Below, one piece after another: positions 45,817 through 59,210 of a DNA stretch of 64,000 bases. The stretch comes from Aquarana catesbeiana (lineage: Eukaryota; Chordata; Amphibia; Anura; Ranidae). The notes under the pieces were generated by a model. The model saw nothing but the letters and a program-made list of their open reading frames with translations. It did not search any database and had not been told where the DNA came from. A program made the translations under genes and the position numbers. The stretch spans positions 329,476,495 through 329,540,494 of the forward strand of contig NC_133327.1 of the NCBI RefSeq assembly GCF_042186555.1. The letters are read 5' to 3'. The stretch's first letter is position 1. Every line of letters begins with the position of its first letter.

Positions 45817-47703
45817 CTGCCCGTGTCCACCAGTGCAGCCAGTGTCCCCAGTGCAGCCAGTGTCCCCAGTGCAGCCAGTGTCCCCAGTGCAGCCAGTGTC
45901 CCCAGTGCAGCCTGCCCGTGACCACCTGTGTCCCCAGTGCAGCCGGTGTCCCCAGTGCAGCCAGTGTCTCCAGTGCAGCCAGTGTCCCCAGTGCAGCCAG
46001 TGTCCCCAGTGCAGCCAGTGTCCCCAGTGCAGCCAGTGTCCCCAGTGCAGCCTGCCCGTGACCACCTGTGTCCCCAGTGCAGCCGGTGTCCCCAGTGCAG
46101 CCAGTGTCTCCAGTGCAGCCAGTGTCCCCAGTGCAGCCAGTGTCCCCAGTGCAGCCAGTGTCCCCAGTGCAGCCAGTGTCACCTATGCAGCCGGTGTCCC
46201 AAGTGCAGCCGGTGTCCCCAGTGCAGCCGGTTTCCCCAGTGCAGCCAGTGTCCCCAGTGCAGCCAGTGTCCCCAGTGCAGCCAGCGTCTCCAGTGCAGCC
46301 TGCCCGTGTCCACCTGTGTCCCCAGTGCAGCCGGTGTCCCCAGTGCAGCCAGTGTCACCTATGCAGCCAGTGTCACCTATGAAGCCTGCCCGTGTCCCCA
46401 GTGCAGCCAGTGTCTCCAGTGCAGCCAGTGTCTCCAGTGCAGCCTGCCCGTGTCCACCTGTGTCCCCAGTGCAGCCGGTGTCCCTAGTGCAGCCAGTGTC
46501 ACCTATGCAGCCAGTGTCACCTATGCAGCCTGCCCGTTTCCCCAGTGCAGCCAGTGTCCCCAGTGCAGCCAGTGCCTCCAGTGCAGCCAGTGTCTCCAGT
46601 GCAGCCTGCCCGTGTCCACCTGTGTTCCCAGTGCAGCCGGTGTCCCCAGTGCAGCCAGTGTCACCTATGCAGCCAGTGTCACCTATGCAGCCTGCCCGTG
46701 TCCCCAGTGCAGCCAGTGTCCCCAGTGCAGCCAGTGTCACCTATGCAGCCAGTGTCACCTATGCAGCCTGCCCGTGTCCCCAGTGCAGCCAGTGTTCCCA
46801 GTGCAGCCAGTGTCACCTATGCAGCCAGTGTCACCTATGCAGCCAGTGTCACCTATGCAGCCTGCCCGTGTCCCCAGTGCAGCCAGTGTTCCCAGTGCAG
46901 CCAGTGTTTCCAGTGCAGCCAGTGTCCCCAGTGCAGCCATTGTCACCTATGCAGCCAGTGTCACCTATGCAGCCAGTGTCACCTATGCAGCCTGCCCGTG
47001 TCCCCAGTGCAGCCAGTGTCCCCAGTGCAGCCAGTGTCCCCAGTGCAGCCAGTGTCTCCAGTGCAGCCTGCCCGTGTCCACCTGTGTCCCCAGTGCAGCC
47101 AGTGTCACCTATGCAGCCAGTGTCACCTATGCAGCCTGCCCGTGTCCCCAGTGCAGCCAGTGTCCCCTATGCAGCCAGTGTCACCTATGCAGCCAGTGTC
47201 ACCTATGCAGCCTGCCCGTGTCCCCAGTGCAGCCAGTGTCCCTAGTGCAGCCTGTGTCCCCAGTGCAGCCAGTGTCCCCAGTGCAGCCAGTGTCCCCTAT
47301 GCAGCCAGTGTCACCTATGCAGCCAGTGTCACCTATGCAGCCTGCCCGTGTCCCCAGTGCAGCCAGTGTCACCTATGCAGCCAGTGTCCCCAATGCAGCC
47401 TGCCCGTGTCCACCTGTGTCCCCAGTGCAGCCAGTGTCCCCAGTGCAGCCGGTGTCCCCAGTGCAGCCAGTGTCCCCAGTGCAGCCAGTGTCCCCAGTGC
47501 AGCCAGTGTCACCATTGCAACCTGCCTGTGTCCACCTGTGTCCACAGTGCAGCCAGTGTCCCGGTGCAGCCGGTGTCCCCAGTGCAGCCGGTGTCCCCAG
47601 TGCAGCCAGTGTCCCTAATGCAGCCGGTGTCCCCAATGCAGCCTGCCCGTGTCCACCAGTGCCACCTATGTCCCCAGTGCAGCCTGTGTCACCGGTGCAG
47701 CCT
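45817..47703. repeat. 18-bp minisatellite array (~1.9 kb) inside the hAT
   Basis: Main unit GTGTCCCCAGTGCAGCCA, with a second type GTGTCACCTATGCAGCCA and a spacer type containing CCTGCCCGTGTCCACCTG. Because 18 is a multiple of three and the unit lacks stops, several frames stay open for hundreds of codons and give hexapeptide repeats such as SPVQPV (plus) or TLAALG-like (minus). I interpret these frames as non-genic. The spacer type recurs at intervals and suggests higher-order units. Confidence 0.95.
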
Positions 47704-47868
47704 GGAGGGGGTGGTGGTGGTACTGGAGGGGGGTGGTGGGTGGTACTGGAGGGGGGTGGTGGTGGTACTGGAGGGGGGTGGTGGGTGGTACTGGAGGGGG
47801 GTGGTGGTGGTACTGGAGGGGGGTGGTGGGTGGTACTGGAGGGGGGTGGTGGTGGTACTGGAGGGGGA
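47704..47868. repeat. GGT-rich tandem array
   Basis: Units containing GGTGGTGGTGGTACTGGAGG alternate with GGTGGTGGGTGGTACTGGAG, period about 50 bases, roughly three copies. G-rich runs could form quadruplexes. Confidence 0.92.
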
Positions 47869-48016
47869 CCTCTTACTGATCCCATCCCCCCACCACCACC
47901 ACTGATCTCATCCCTATCCCCCCACCCCCCATCTCCTCTGTTGTAGAGGTGATGGGGGGTGGGGTGGATAGGGATGAGATCAGTGGTGGTCGTGGGGGGA
48001 TGGGATCAGTAAGAGG
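47869..48016. repeat. Inverted repeat after the GGT array
   Basis: CCTCTTACTGATCCCATCC at 47869 pairs with GGATGGGATCAGTAAGAGG ending at 48016. The arms are about 50 bases and close to perfect. Confidence 0.9.
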
Positions 48017-48464
48017 CAGAGCCGCAGAGGTGGTGGAGGTTGGGATCAATCGATTGGAGTGCAAAATGAGGACTTACCGCCAATCAATCGATCGATTCCC
48101 CCTCCTCAGAACGAAGTCAGAATTAACAATCCTTCGGAATCGGCATGCCTCTTCCAGCCCACGATGCTGTGCTTGCCTCAGGTCAGTCACACACCACCGT
48201 AGGTACTGCACACTGCACAGAAGCAGAGGGCAGAGCTCCTCCCCCGCCTTCACTGAATTGGTGTGCTCCATTGTCCGCCCCGCCTCTCTTGCAGTCTCTC
48301 CTTCTGGATAGGCGGGGGCGGAGCACACACAGTCCCTCAGGCCTCAGCTCAGCGTGCAGGCGTAACGGGTGAAAGCCCCCCTCCCTCCCGGCTCCCGACA
48401 CAGTGAAACATGTCATGATGGATGGGCACAGTCACACACACACCTCTGGACAGTCAGGTGGGCC

Positions 48465-48536
48465 CCTCACACGGCGGGCGGGCGGGCCCCTCACTCGGCG
48501 GGCGGGCGGCGGGCCCCTCACTCGGCGGGCGGGCGG
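48465..48536. repeat. CGGGCGGG-rich short tandem repeat
   Basis: About three units of CCCCTCACTCGGCGGGCGGG with small length variation, close to the hAT right end. Confidence 0.85.
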
Positions 48537-48673
48537 CTGATGGGCCCCCTGACATAGCGGAGAACTACAGGGCCCAGTCGCACTTGCGACTGTTGCGACC
48601 CCTATAATTCCGCCACTGAAGAAAGGTGTTCTTTTCTCCCTTTACCAGCAGATTTTCTGTACTCATAAGGACT

Positions 48674-48903
48674 CCTTTTTTTTTTTTTTTTTTTCTGATT
48701 ATATGGACAAATTATAATTTTTCTGGATATTGAATCCTCAGTCACCATCATTTATTACATCATTTTATTTGTGAGATTCTAGTTTCCCAGCTATTTTTAT
48801 CTCTCATTCATTTGTTTATTGTTTTTGCATGTTTTTTCCAGCGTTGGTTGTATCAATTATGATCACGTTCATGTATTAGCAGCTCAGCTTATTGTTTTGT
48901 ATA
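48674..48903. repeat. Inverted repeat 3, right arm
   Basis: Partner of 36654-36872. It begins with a long T-tract that pairs with the A-tract next to the hammerhead remnant in the left arm. Confidence 0.92.
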
Positions 48904-49224
48904 GTTATTGAGGTGGGGGTTGTCTCACATTTCAGGCTGCAGCAGCACTTTAGTTTTTTCTTTTTTAGTTTTTCACTTAACACATTTCTTGATTTTTCTG
49001 AATTAAGGGACAGCGCAGTATTTTTCTTTTTGTTTATATAAAATGATCAGAAGGTCTAGTCTACCTTATATCTAATATAAAAATATTAAAATATAAATTT
49101 TTATATTGCTGCAAAAGAAATTGCAGAAAATATCACACTGCATACTGGGTATGTGGAGGGATTACAACCACTTTAAAACAGAACTGCACCCAGAAATAAC
49201 AAGATAAAAATTAACAGCCATTAA

Positions 49225-50178
<954 letters not shown>

Positions 50179-50276
50179 TTAAAGGAACCGGTTAAAGGAT
50201 AAAAGAACAAACCAGTTATTGTTGCAATATTTCATTTTTTCAGAGATTCCTTCCTCTGTATATTTTTTGGCCAGTA

Positions 50277-51405
50277 GAAGAGGACAAGAAGACCTGGACA
50301 GCCGCACACCAGAATGGATAAATCCGTCTTTTTATTCAAAATACAGGATCATGGGGTACACAAAACACGACTGTGGGGTGGTACAAAAATAGCACTTACA
50401 CCAAGTGCTTACTCTTAGCTAGCTAAAATTGGAATGAAAAGCCATATATATACTAAAAATATTAGAACATGTGACCATGCAATGGTGAGAAAATACAGAA
50501 CAGCTGATTAGCAGCCGTATGAGATCTCCGCACCTGCTGCTGGTTAGTAAATCTAAAATGGAAATCTCCATAGCAAGTAGACATAGAAACAACAATTTGG
50601 AGATGTATTAAAATAAAGTGAAAAAATGAATGAGATAAAAATAAAAATAAGTGTTAAAATAATGTGATATCCATACATGTATACAATATACATATAATGA
50701 ATGAGCACATGTGAAAAAAATGTGTGTGGTGATATGTGTTATAATATGAACAAATAAAACAATTTATAACCCGGTTATCCAGGGTCAAAAAAATTTTTTT
50801 TCAAAATGTAAATGTGCGTAGTGACAAATGGGCAGTGATATATATGTTATCTGAATAAAGACTGATCATGTGTGAAAAAGATGTGTAGACAAGGGCAATC
50901 AATTCTAAAAATATATACATGAGGACTGAGGGTAAATGCATGTGAGTGAATATGTGCAAGACATGCATGCAAAATTAATATGCAATAAATCAACAACAGG
51001 TGCCGTGATCTCAAGACAGCATGATTGTTAGATCTACATAGTCCATAATCATCAAGCCCATGATCTGAGAGAAAAACAAATATGTCACAGACAAACATTC
51101 AAAAACAAGTACGAAAAATATATTTAGAATATATAAAGAAATGTTTTAGTTATGTGGTAAAGACGTACCTGTAACCATATAAAAACATCATATACAAGAT
51201 TTATATTATGTTTCTAGAATGGTGATGAACCATAAACTTGGGCTCATCCATATGGATGTATAATTAAACAAAGATATATATATCCATGTGCATATATTGG
51301 TTCAAAACCTGAACTGAATGAAATTGGGGTACTGGAATGGCGTATGAGGCAAAAACGCCAATCCAGACGCCCCTTAGCAGAACTATATTGAAACGCTCTC
51401 CAAAC
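50277..51405. other. Sequence between the two duplicate copies
   Basis: About 1.1 kb without genes. On the minus strand the part nearest copy A reads AATAAAAAGACGGATTTATC and CTGGTGTGCGGCTGTCC, which is like the tail of PLE terminal repeats. I did not find a hammerhead core. Confidence 0.4.
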
Positions 51406-51587
51406 GCCCGCCAGGCACTCGCATCGGCTCCTACAGCATACAGGGTCTTAAAGAGCCGACGTACAGGGATGATGGCTCGCCCAGGGGAGGTCGGGAACCG
51501 GTTAAAGGATAAAAGAACAAACCAGTTATTGTTGCAATATTTAATTTTTTCAGATATTCCTTCCTCTGTGTATTTTTCGGCCACTAA
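51406..51587. repeat. Direct duplication, copy B
   Basis: Second copy of 50071-50276, starting inside the MITE and ending at GGCCACT. Confidence 0.88.
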
Positions 51588-51610
51588 ATGTCCTCAGTCT
51601 GATAGCCAGC

Positions 51611-52485
51611 TAGACATGTGCACTGCTGAAAATTTTGTTCTTTTTCGTTTAATTCATTTTTTCTCTTCTTTTTTTCGGGTCATTCATTATGATCGAAATT
51701 CATAAATGCAAAAATCCGACAATCCAGAAATTCCGAAATTTGAAAATTCGGAAATTCAAAAATTTGAAAAATTTCAGAAATTCGAAAATCAGAAAATTCA
51801 AAGATAAGAAAGAAAATCCATAAATTTGAAAGAACAAAAATCCAAAAATTCTAAATAATAACTAACTAACTAGTAATAACTAACTATTAAATTATAGGTA
51901 TTGGAATTTCCTTTCAAATTTGGCTGTTAGTCAATGTAACGAATACGAATTTATCCAAAGTTACGAATTATCCAAAATAACGAATGCCGCATCTAAACAA
52001 ATGGAATTAAATTAATAATAATGATAAAAAGTTTTTATATTTATTATTATTGTTATTTATTATTGTTAATTTGTTACCTTCCATTCATTTGGATACGGCA
52101 TTCGTAACTTCGGATGAATTCGTATTCGTTATGTTCTCTAACACCCAAATTTGAAAGGAAATTCCAATACCTATAATTTAATAGTTAGTAATAGTTTTGT
52201 TATTAGTTAGTTATTATTTCAGAATTTTCGGGTTTTTGAATTTTTAAATATTCGTTCTTATTTTCGAATTTAGAACTTCCAAATTTCCGAATTTTCAATT
52301 TTTTGAATTTCCGAATATTCAACTTTATGAATATTCTAATTTACGAATTTTCGAATATTTTAATCTACGAATATTCTGAAAAATTCATTAAACGGGTTTC
52401 CGTTAATTCGGATATTTCTGAAATAATACATTTGTTGAAATTCGTTAAAAAACTAATTTGGAACAAAATGAATTGTACATGTCTA
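51611..52485. mobile_element. AT-rich palindromic MITE (TAGACATGTGCA termini)
   Basis: Left end TAGACATGTGCA, right end inverse TAGACATGTACA. The whole element is roughly palindromic. A central pair, AATTATAGGTATTGGAATTT and its inverse, spans about 51890-52180. The flanks are made of short AATTCGAAA-like words. Superfamily uncertain. Confidence 0.75.
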
Positions 52486-54102
52486 TGGACAGCATCAATC
52501 AACCAGTATCCTGGACATGTCCCAGCTTGAGACTGGACAGTGAATGGAGAAGCGACACAGCGATGAGCTCTTCTCTTTGTCACCCAGCTTTCTCATCCTA
52601 TCAGAATGCTTATTGTCAACACATGAAGTGATTGGGTTTCGATTTACTAAAAGAAATGAGATGGTTCACTTTGCAAGGTAAGTTGTACTTTGCATGAGAT
52701 TTTTCTCCAGAGCTTAGTGAATGAGGTGAATCTCTTCTAAACCTCCATCATCCAATCATGTTCAAGCAAATATACAGTTCTTTTATTTTCCTTGCACAAG
52801 TACTTTTTCACCACATTCACTATTAATGTATTAGAAAAGAAAAAAAAAGAAAAAAAGTGCAAAATCACCAACAGAAGAGCAATTCCCAGGTGGAGACTAC
52901 AAAAATCTCAGATCTTATTATTACTTATCCTGAGCTTTGTTTTTCCATGTATTTTTCTAGTCTTTCAAGACTGACAAGATCATCTCTGGCTCTCAAAGTG
53001 AAAGAGGTCTTTTAGCAATGCCAATTGTTTGGAACAAGGAAAGGGCATAATATTTGGAAAATTTTAAAGGTTGGGAGCTATGATTGTTCTAATGACTTCT
53101 GGTAATTTCATATCCTTATTTCTTATATTTACATCCGTTTTTAACAAATTAACCAATATTTCCCTTTTACACTTTTTCCAACCAAGTATATACAGCAAAC
53201 ACCTGTGTCATGATGTACAAACATGCACTGGATCAGACAAAAAGTAGGGCATGTACCATTTTTCAAAAACGCACTGCACCAGATTGCATGGTACTGAAAT
53301 ACCACGCAGGCCGGTGTAAGCAAACACGCTGTGTTTGTGATCTGCATTTGGAGTGTCGTTATGATTATATTGATACCCGCAGCAGATCACACATGCAGTG
53401 CATTTTGAGTGCGGTGAAGGAAACATGCACGGAACCCAGATTTCCTGTGCTGTGTTGCTGTGTGAACGAGCGCTCACTACTCATCTCATTTTAGTGCCGT
53501 AGACCTTTTTTATGTTGTCAGGCAATATTATTAGATATAAGTCCAGCCAAAGCTTGTAAGGCTGTACTTCTTCTAAGGCTGTACTAAGGCTGTACTCCTG
53601 TGACCGTTTTTCAGCAGAGAGAGGACCAAAGTCCACCACAAAAATCAGTCCAGGCACCGCGTCATCACGACCACTGAGTCTGGATCCCCCAGGTGCCTGG
53701 AATGATACCCGTCTCAGCCTCTCAGCGAGCCGCTGAGAGCCTAAGATGGCCACTCCGCCCCCTCCACAGCTCACGCTCCAATGAGCAAGGAGGAGCAGAG
53801 CAAGAGAGCTGTGACTAACAGTCTACAGCTCTTTCCTCACGGAGCTGTGAAAACTGAGCCATCGGCCGTTTTCGATTGCTCGGGTCTCAGTGCAGAGGCT
53901 TCGGGGACAGATGCAGCATTGGACCCATGCTGCACCCACGAAGGTAAGTATGAATAGGGAAAAAAATAAATTCCTTTACTTCTCTTTTAACATCAACATC
54001 AAGTTATTTATGTATAAATAACTTGTTATACAGGGCTTCCAGTGTATAAAAAGTTCAGAATATAATAGTAATGCATGTCAGAATAACAACAGAAAATCAA
54101 GC
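52486..54102. other. No recognised gene
   Basis: Non-coding DNA with short open frames (52792-52974, 53210-53494, 53481-53774) lacking motifs. Confidence 0.45.
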
Positions 54103-54754
54103 TTAACCACCTCAATACAGGGCACTTATACCCCCTTCCTGCCCAGACTAATTTTCAGCTTTCAGCACACTCGCACTTTGAATGACAATTACTCAGTCAT
54201 GCAACACTGTACCCATATGAAATTTGCGTCCTTTTTTCACACAAATAGAGCTTGCTTTTGGTGGTATTTAATCACTAGTGGGTTTTTTATTTTTTGTGCT
54301 ATAAATAAAAAAGACCGTAAATTTTGTGAAAAAAATGCCTTTTTCTTTGTTTCTGTCATAACATTTTGCAAATTAGTAATTTTTCTTCATAAATTTTGGC
54401 CAAAATGTATACTTCTACATATCTTTGGTAAAAATAACCCAAATTAGTGTCAATTAATTGGTCTTTGTGAAAGTTATAGAGTCTACATACTATGGTGCCA
54501 ATCACTGAAAATTGATCACATCTGATCACACCTGATGTACTGAAGGCCTATCTTATTTCTTGAGACACTAACAAGTCAGGAAAGTACAAATACCCCCCAA
54601 ATGACCCCTTTTTAGAAAGTAGACATGCTAAAGTAAGTAGCATGGTGAGTTTTTTTAAGTTGTATTTTTTTCCCACAATTCTTTGCAAAATGAAGATTTT
54701 TTTTTTTACAAAATTGTCATATTAACAGGTTATTTCTCTCACAGAGCATATGCA

Positions 54755-55600
54755 TACAACAAATTACACCCCAAAATACATTCTGCTACACTTCCCGAGT
54801 ATGGCAGTAATGACCTCATTTTGGAAAGCAAACACCCCAACATATAATCTATAAGGCATAATGAGTCTTTTGAACGGTTCATTTTTTCCAGAAGTTTTTG
54901 GAAAATGTGGAAAAAATGAAAATGCATTTTTTTAACACAAAGTTCATTTATCAGATATTTCCAACACATAGCATGTACATAGCAAAGATGACACCCCAAA
55001 ATACATTCTGCTACTCCTCCTGAGTATGGCGATACCACATGTGTGAGACTTTTACACAGCCTGGCCACATACAAAGGCCCAACATTGAAGTAGCAGCTTC
55101 AGGCGCTCTATGAGCATAAATGACACATCTCATTTCTCAACCACCTATTACAATTTTGAAGGCCTTGGAGCACCAGGACAATGGAATTGCCCCCAAAATA
55201 ACCCCATTTTGGAAAGCAAACACCCCAATGTATAATCTATAAGGCATAATGAGTCTTTAAACGGTTCATTTTTTTTTCAGAAGTTTTTGGAAAATGTGGG
55301 GAAAAAAATGAAACCGCATTTTTTTTACACAAAGTTGTCCATTTATCAGATATTTCCAACACATAGCAAGTACATAGCAAAAAATGACACCCCAAAATAC
55401 ATTCTGTTACTCCTCCTGAGTATGGCAGTACCACATGTGTGAGCATTTTACACAGCCTGTTCACATACAGAGGCCCAACATCCAAGTAGCACCATCAGGC
55501 GTTCTAGGAGCATAAATTACATATATAATTTCCTGGCAACCTATCATTTTTGAAGGCCTTTCATATTTCTAACACATAGCATGTACATACCAAGCATTAC
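54755..55600. repeat. Subterminal ~390-bp tandem units of piggyBac
   Basis: About two and a half units sharing GGAAAGCAAACACCCCAA, AAGGCATAATGAGTC and CACCCCAAAATACATTCTG. A detached pair of units lies at 21195-21734. Confidence 0.88.
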
Positions 55601-56436
55601 AATCCAAAATAAATTCTATTGCAGAAAGGGTAAAAAAAAAAGCATTAGCTGTGCTTTTAGTAGTATCCACAGAGGAGAGCACTGGTTCAGGCAGCAGGCA
55701 GCAATAGTAATTATCCAGGCAGCAGGCAGGAATATTGTTTATAGTCAGTACAAGGATATTGTCAGCACAGTGCATAGAAATTGTCCAGGCAGAGACAGCC
55801 AGCATAGCCATAATATTGGTCTTGGTACACTGTTACCTGCAGACACTCATTGTACCGCTCTCCAGCCCTTCATAAACATACTGCCTCTTGCTACAGCTAA
55901 TTATTTGCATAGTCCAGGTAGCGGTGTGGTCCGTTCATGCGGCAGGCAGAGGCATGATAGCAGTAAGTCAGCAGCAGGCTGAGGGCTGCAATCAGGTAAG
56001 ACCTGTGCACAGGGGCACAGGGGTAGAGGCTTCGACCCACCCAAATCTCTATGAAGCCTCCGGACTCCAGACCCTAATCCAGAAATTACAAAACTCGGAG
56101 AAAACAAAAAAAATTGTTTTCTCCATCCGGAAAAACAATTCTGGAGCCCCTCATATATGTGAGACCCCTGTGTACTACAGTAGCAGTGCAACAGATCAGT
56201 CCAAGCAGTGGACAGAAGCGTAGTTGATAAAACAGGTCAGGGTCAATTCATGTGGAAACAATCCAAACGGTAGGCAGAGGCATAATCAAGAAACAGGCCG
56301 GGGTCAGTTCACGTGGAAGGCAGTGGCATGGTTATTTGGGGAAGCATGGAAAATGGTCAGCACAGATGATGAAAATGGGGAAATGGTTAAAAATATGGGC
56401 TAATATTTTAGGGCTGTATGATAAAGTTGGAAGCAT

Positions 56437-58163
56437 TCACCAATGCAAAGGCAAGGTTGGGAGGGACACTGGGGACAATGGTAGCTGGTATCTTTTCGAA
56501 ATCCTCTCTTGCTGCACACTCAACTTTTTTTGCCATCTTCGGCCTGCTTCAGATTTTGGAATGTTGAAGGGGAAGTGGCGCTTATGAAGTCGGCTAACAG
56601 CATCAGGTCTTCTGGGGGGGGGGGGGGGGGTCTTTGTTGATAGATGAGGGACGGGGCTTTCCGTGGATTTGGTGTAGACTATGTAGGAATTATAAATGGC
56701 CAAATGGATGAGATAAATTGCAACCTTCTTGTACCAGAATCGGGACCTCCTTATTGACAAATAGGGCTGAATCATTTGCTCATTGAAATCCACCACTCCC
56801 CCATGTAGAGATTATAATCTTGGACACATGTTAGCTTTTCAATGGGACCTTGTCTTCTTTGAACCTCAATTGTAGTGTCGTCATGGACGTGCATCATGTG
56901 CACGTCCCTTTTATCCTTCCACCTCAAGGCCAGCACTTCATTGCATCAATGTTGCTCTTTCCCCCCTTCACAGCTTTTTGTTCGCTAGAGATTGTGGGAG
57001 GCCCTTCCTATTCTTTCTGGAGGTTTCGCAGGCCAGGGTTTTTGCAATGTATAACTGTTTGAAAAGGGGCAGGCTGGTGTAGAAGTTGTCAAGGTATATG
57101 TGATATCGTTTGTTCAGAAGTGGGTATGCCAGGTCCCATACAATCTTTCCAGTTGTGCCCATGTAGGCTGGGCACTCAGGGGGTTGGAGCTGGGAATCTC
57201 TCCCTTCATATATGCGGAACGCATACAGATATCCTGTGACTCTCTCACAGAGCTTGTAAAATTTTACTCCGTATCTGGCCCTTTTGCTAGGAATGTATTG
57301 CTTTATTCCTAGCCGGCCTGAAAAGGGTACCAGGGCCTCATCTACACATATATTCTGATCGGGGACATAGAGTTCTGCAAATCGTTGGGAAAAGAAATTT
57401 ATCAGTGGGCGAATTTTATATAACTTGACGTAATTTGTATGATTGTGGGAGGGCACTGGGTGTTGACGCTGAAATGAAGAAAGAGCACTATCATCTCGTA
57501 TCAGGACCTGGACATTATGGCAGAATAAATGGGCATGTGGTAGATGGGGTTGGTGGACCAATAGGCATGTCCTTCATTTTTTTTGTAAGCCCCATGTTTA
57601 TGGTGAGGCCCATAAACAATTTGAACTCCAAATTCAGATCTCTCCACTCAAACGGATGAGCATATGACGATTGGGGGTTGTTGGCAATATACTGCTGGGC
57701 ATATAAATTCATCTGATCCACAATGAATTGCAGCAAAGTGTCGGGCAAAAACAGAGAAAAACAATCAATCTCTGTGAAATTTTGGGTGTTGGCCTGCACA
57801 CCTGGTGTGCTGTGAAAGGGGGAATAATTGGTGATCCCGAGTCGAAAGGCAGCCATGTTGGGTTTGCAAAACCACCTGGCATGTATGTAGAGGACCTGGC
57901 TCTTGGTGACGTGTTGGGGGAGTTGAATTTACTGTGCTGGTGCTCGTGATGTGGCAGCACTGGTACTGGGCCTGGGAATTTGTTCTTGGGGCTTATTGCT
58001 GGTGGCAGCATTGGTACTGGGCCTGAGAATATAATCCTGCTGGCGGCTGCCTGGTCTCCAAATCGGAATCAGAATTGTAATCTGATGAGAACTCCCTGCT
58101 GCTCTCTTCAGTCATATAGAGGATCTGGAAGGCCTCCTCACTAGTATAAAATCTTTTAGACAT
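56437..58163 (-). pseudogene. piggyBac transposase (PGBD4-like), frameshifted
   Basis: The start is ATG 58163: MSKRFYTSEEAFQILY, then an acidic stretch (SSREFSSDYNSDSDLE) typical of the PGBD N-terminus. The DDE_Tnp_1_7 domain follows in two frames: FTEIDCFSLFLPDTLLQFIVDQMNLYA and FKLFMGLTINMGL (57515-57856), then NICVDEALVPFSGRLGIKQY and HIYLDNFYTSLPLFKQLY (56968-57561). Those two frames are shifted relative to each other. After KNRKGLPQSLANKKL there is a stop, then VDFNEQMIQPYL (56796 on). The catalytic Asp in CVDEAL, in YLDNFY and in VVDFN are all visible. The C-terminal Cys-rich finger is degraded. Stops and frameshifts make it inactive. Confidence 0.9.
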
Positions 58164-58179
58164 TACGCTGATGGCTGTG

Positions 58180-59210
58180 TGACAGGTGGCAGGTGATGGT
58201 CACTGATGGGCTGTGTGATGGCTTGCAGGTGACGTTCACTGATAGGTGATGATGGTGTGACAGGCGATGGTCACTGATGGGTGACAGGCCACGGATGGTG
58301 ACGGGTGATGGTCACTGATGGGTGATGGTCATAGACAGGTGACAGGCCACGGTCACTTATGGGTGATGGGTGCACCGCTGATGGTCACTGATGGGTGACG
58401 GGTGATGGGTGACAGGGCACGTTCACTGATGGGTGATGAATGCACCGCTGACAGTCACTGATGGGTGACATGTGATGGATGACAGGCTACGGTCACTGAT
58501 GGGTGATGGGTGCACTGCTGATGGTCACTGATGGGTGACGGGTGATGGATGACAGGCTACGGTCACTGATGGGTGACCGGTGCACCGCTGGCGGTCACTG
58601 ATGGGTGATGGGTGAGGGTCACTGATGAGTGACGGGTGATGGGTGATGGTCACTGATGGGTAACAGGTGATGGGTGACAGGTGACAGGGTAGGTCACTGA
58701 TGGGTGACGGGTGCACCGCTGACGGTCACTGATGGGTGACAGGTGATGGTCACTGATGGGTGATGGGTGACAGTTGACGGTCACTGATGGGTGACGGGTG
58801 ATGGGTGACAGGTGACAGTCACTGATGGGTGACGGGTGACAGGTGACGTCATTGATGGGTGACGGTGCACCACTGACGGTCACTGATGGGTGACAGGTGA
58901 TGGTCACTGATGGGTGATGAGTGACAGTTGACGGTCACTGATGGGTGACGGGTGATGGGTGACAGGTGACAGTCACTGATGGGTGACGGGTGACAGGTGA
59001 CGTCATTGATGGGTGACGGTGCACCACTGACGGTCACTGATGGGTGACAGGTGATGGTCACTGATGGGTGATGAGTGACAGTTGACGGTCACTGATGGGT
59101 GACGGGTGATGGGTGACAGGTGACAGTCACTGATGGGTGACGGGTGACAGGTGACGTCATTGATGGGTGACGGGTGCACCACTGACGGTCACTGATGGTA
59201 GTCTCTTATG
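58180..59210. repeat. Minisatellite (GTCACTGATGGGTGA type) beside the piggyBac transposase 5' end
   Basis: About 1 kb of units built on GGTCACTGATGGGTGACGGG, with a repeated higher-order block of about 180 bases (58720-59190). Lies directly upstream of the transposase start. Confidence 0.93.

Larger units (their letters stand above)
37332..48618 (-). mobile_element. Large hAT transposon, 11,287 bp, with exact TSD
   Basis: The left end is CAGAGGCGTAACTAGAAAC (37332). The right end, inverted, is CAGTGGCGGAATTATAGGG. The flanking 8-mers AAGAAAGG at 37324-37331 and 48619-48626 are identical. The surrounding inverted repeat and PLE sequence resume across the site, which supports a single insertion. 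Inside are a transposase frame on the minus strand (38439-41045), several nested MITEs, TA tracts, an 18-bp-unit minisatellite (45817-47703), a GGT-rich array and an inverted repeat. It is unusually long for hAT, partly through the minisatellite and nested elements. Confidence 0.85.

Noticed and set aside
45928..47946. A 672-codon Cys/Pro/Gln/Ser-rich open frame that could be read as a keratin-associated or metallothionein-like protein.
   Set aside because: All frames across the array are open because the 18-bp unit lacks stops. There is no start context, no non-repeat domain, and it lies inside a hAT element.
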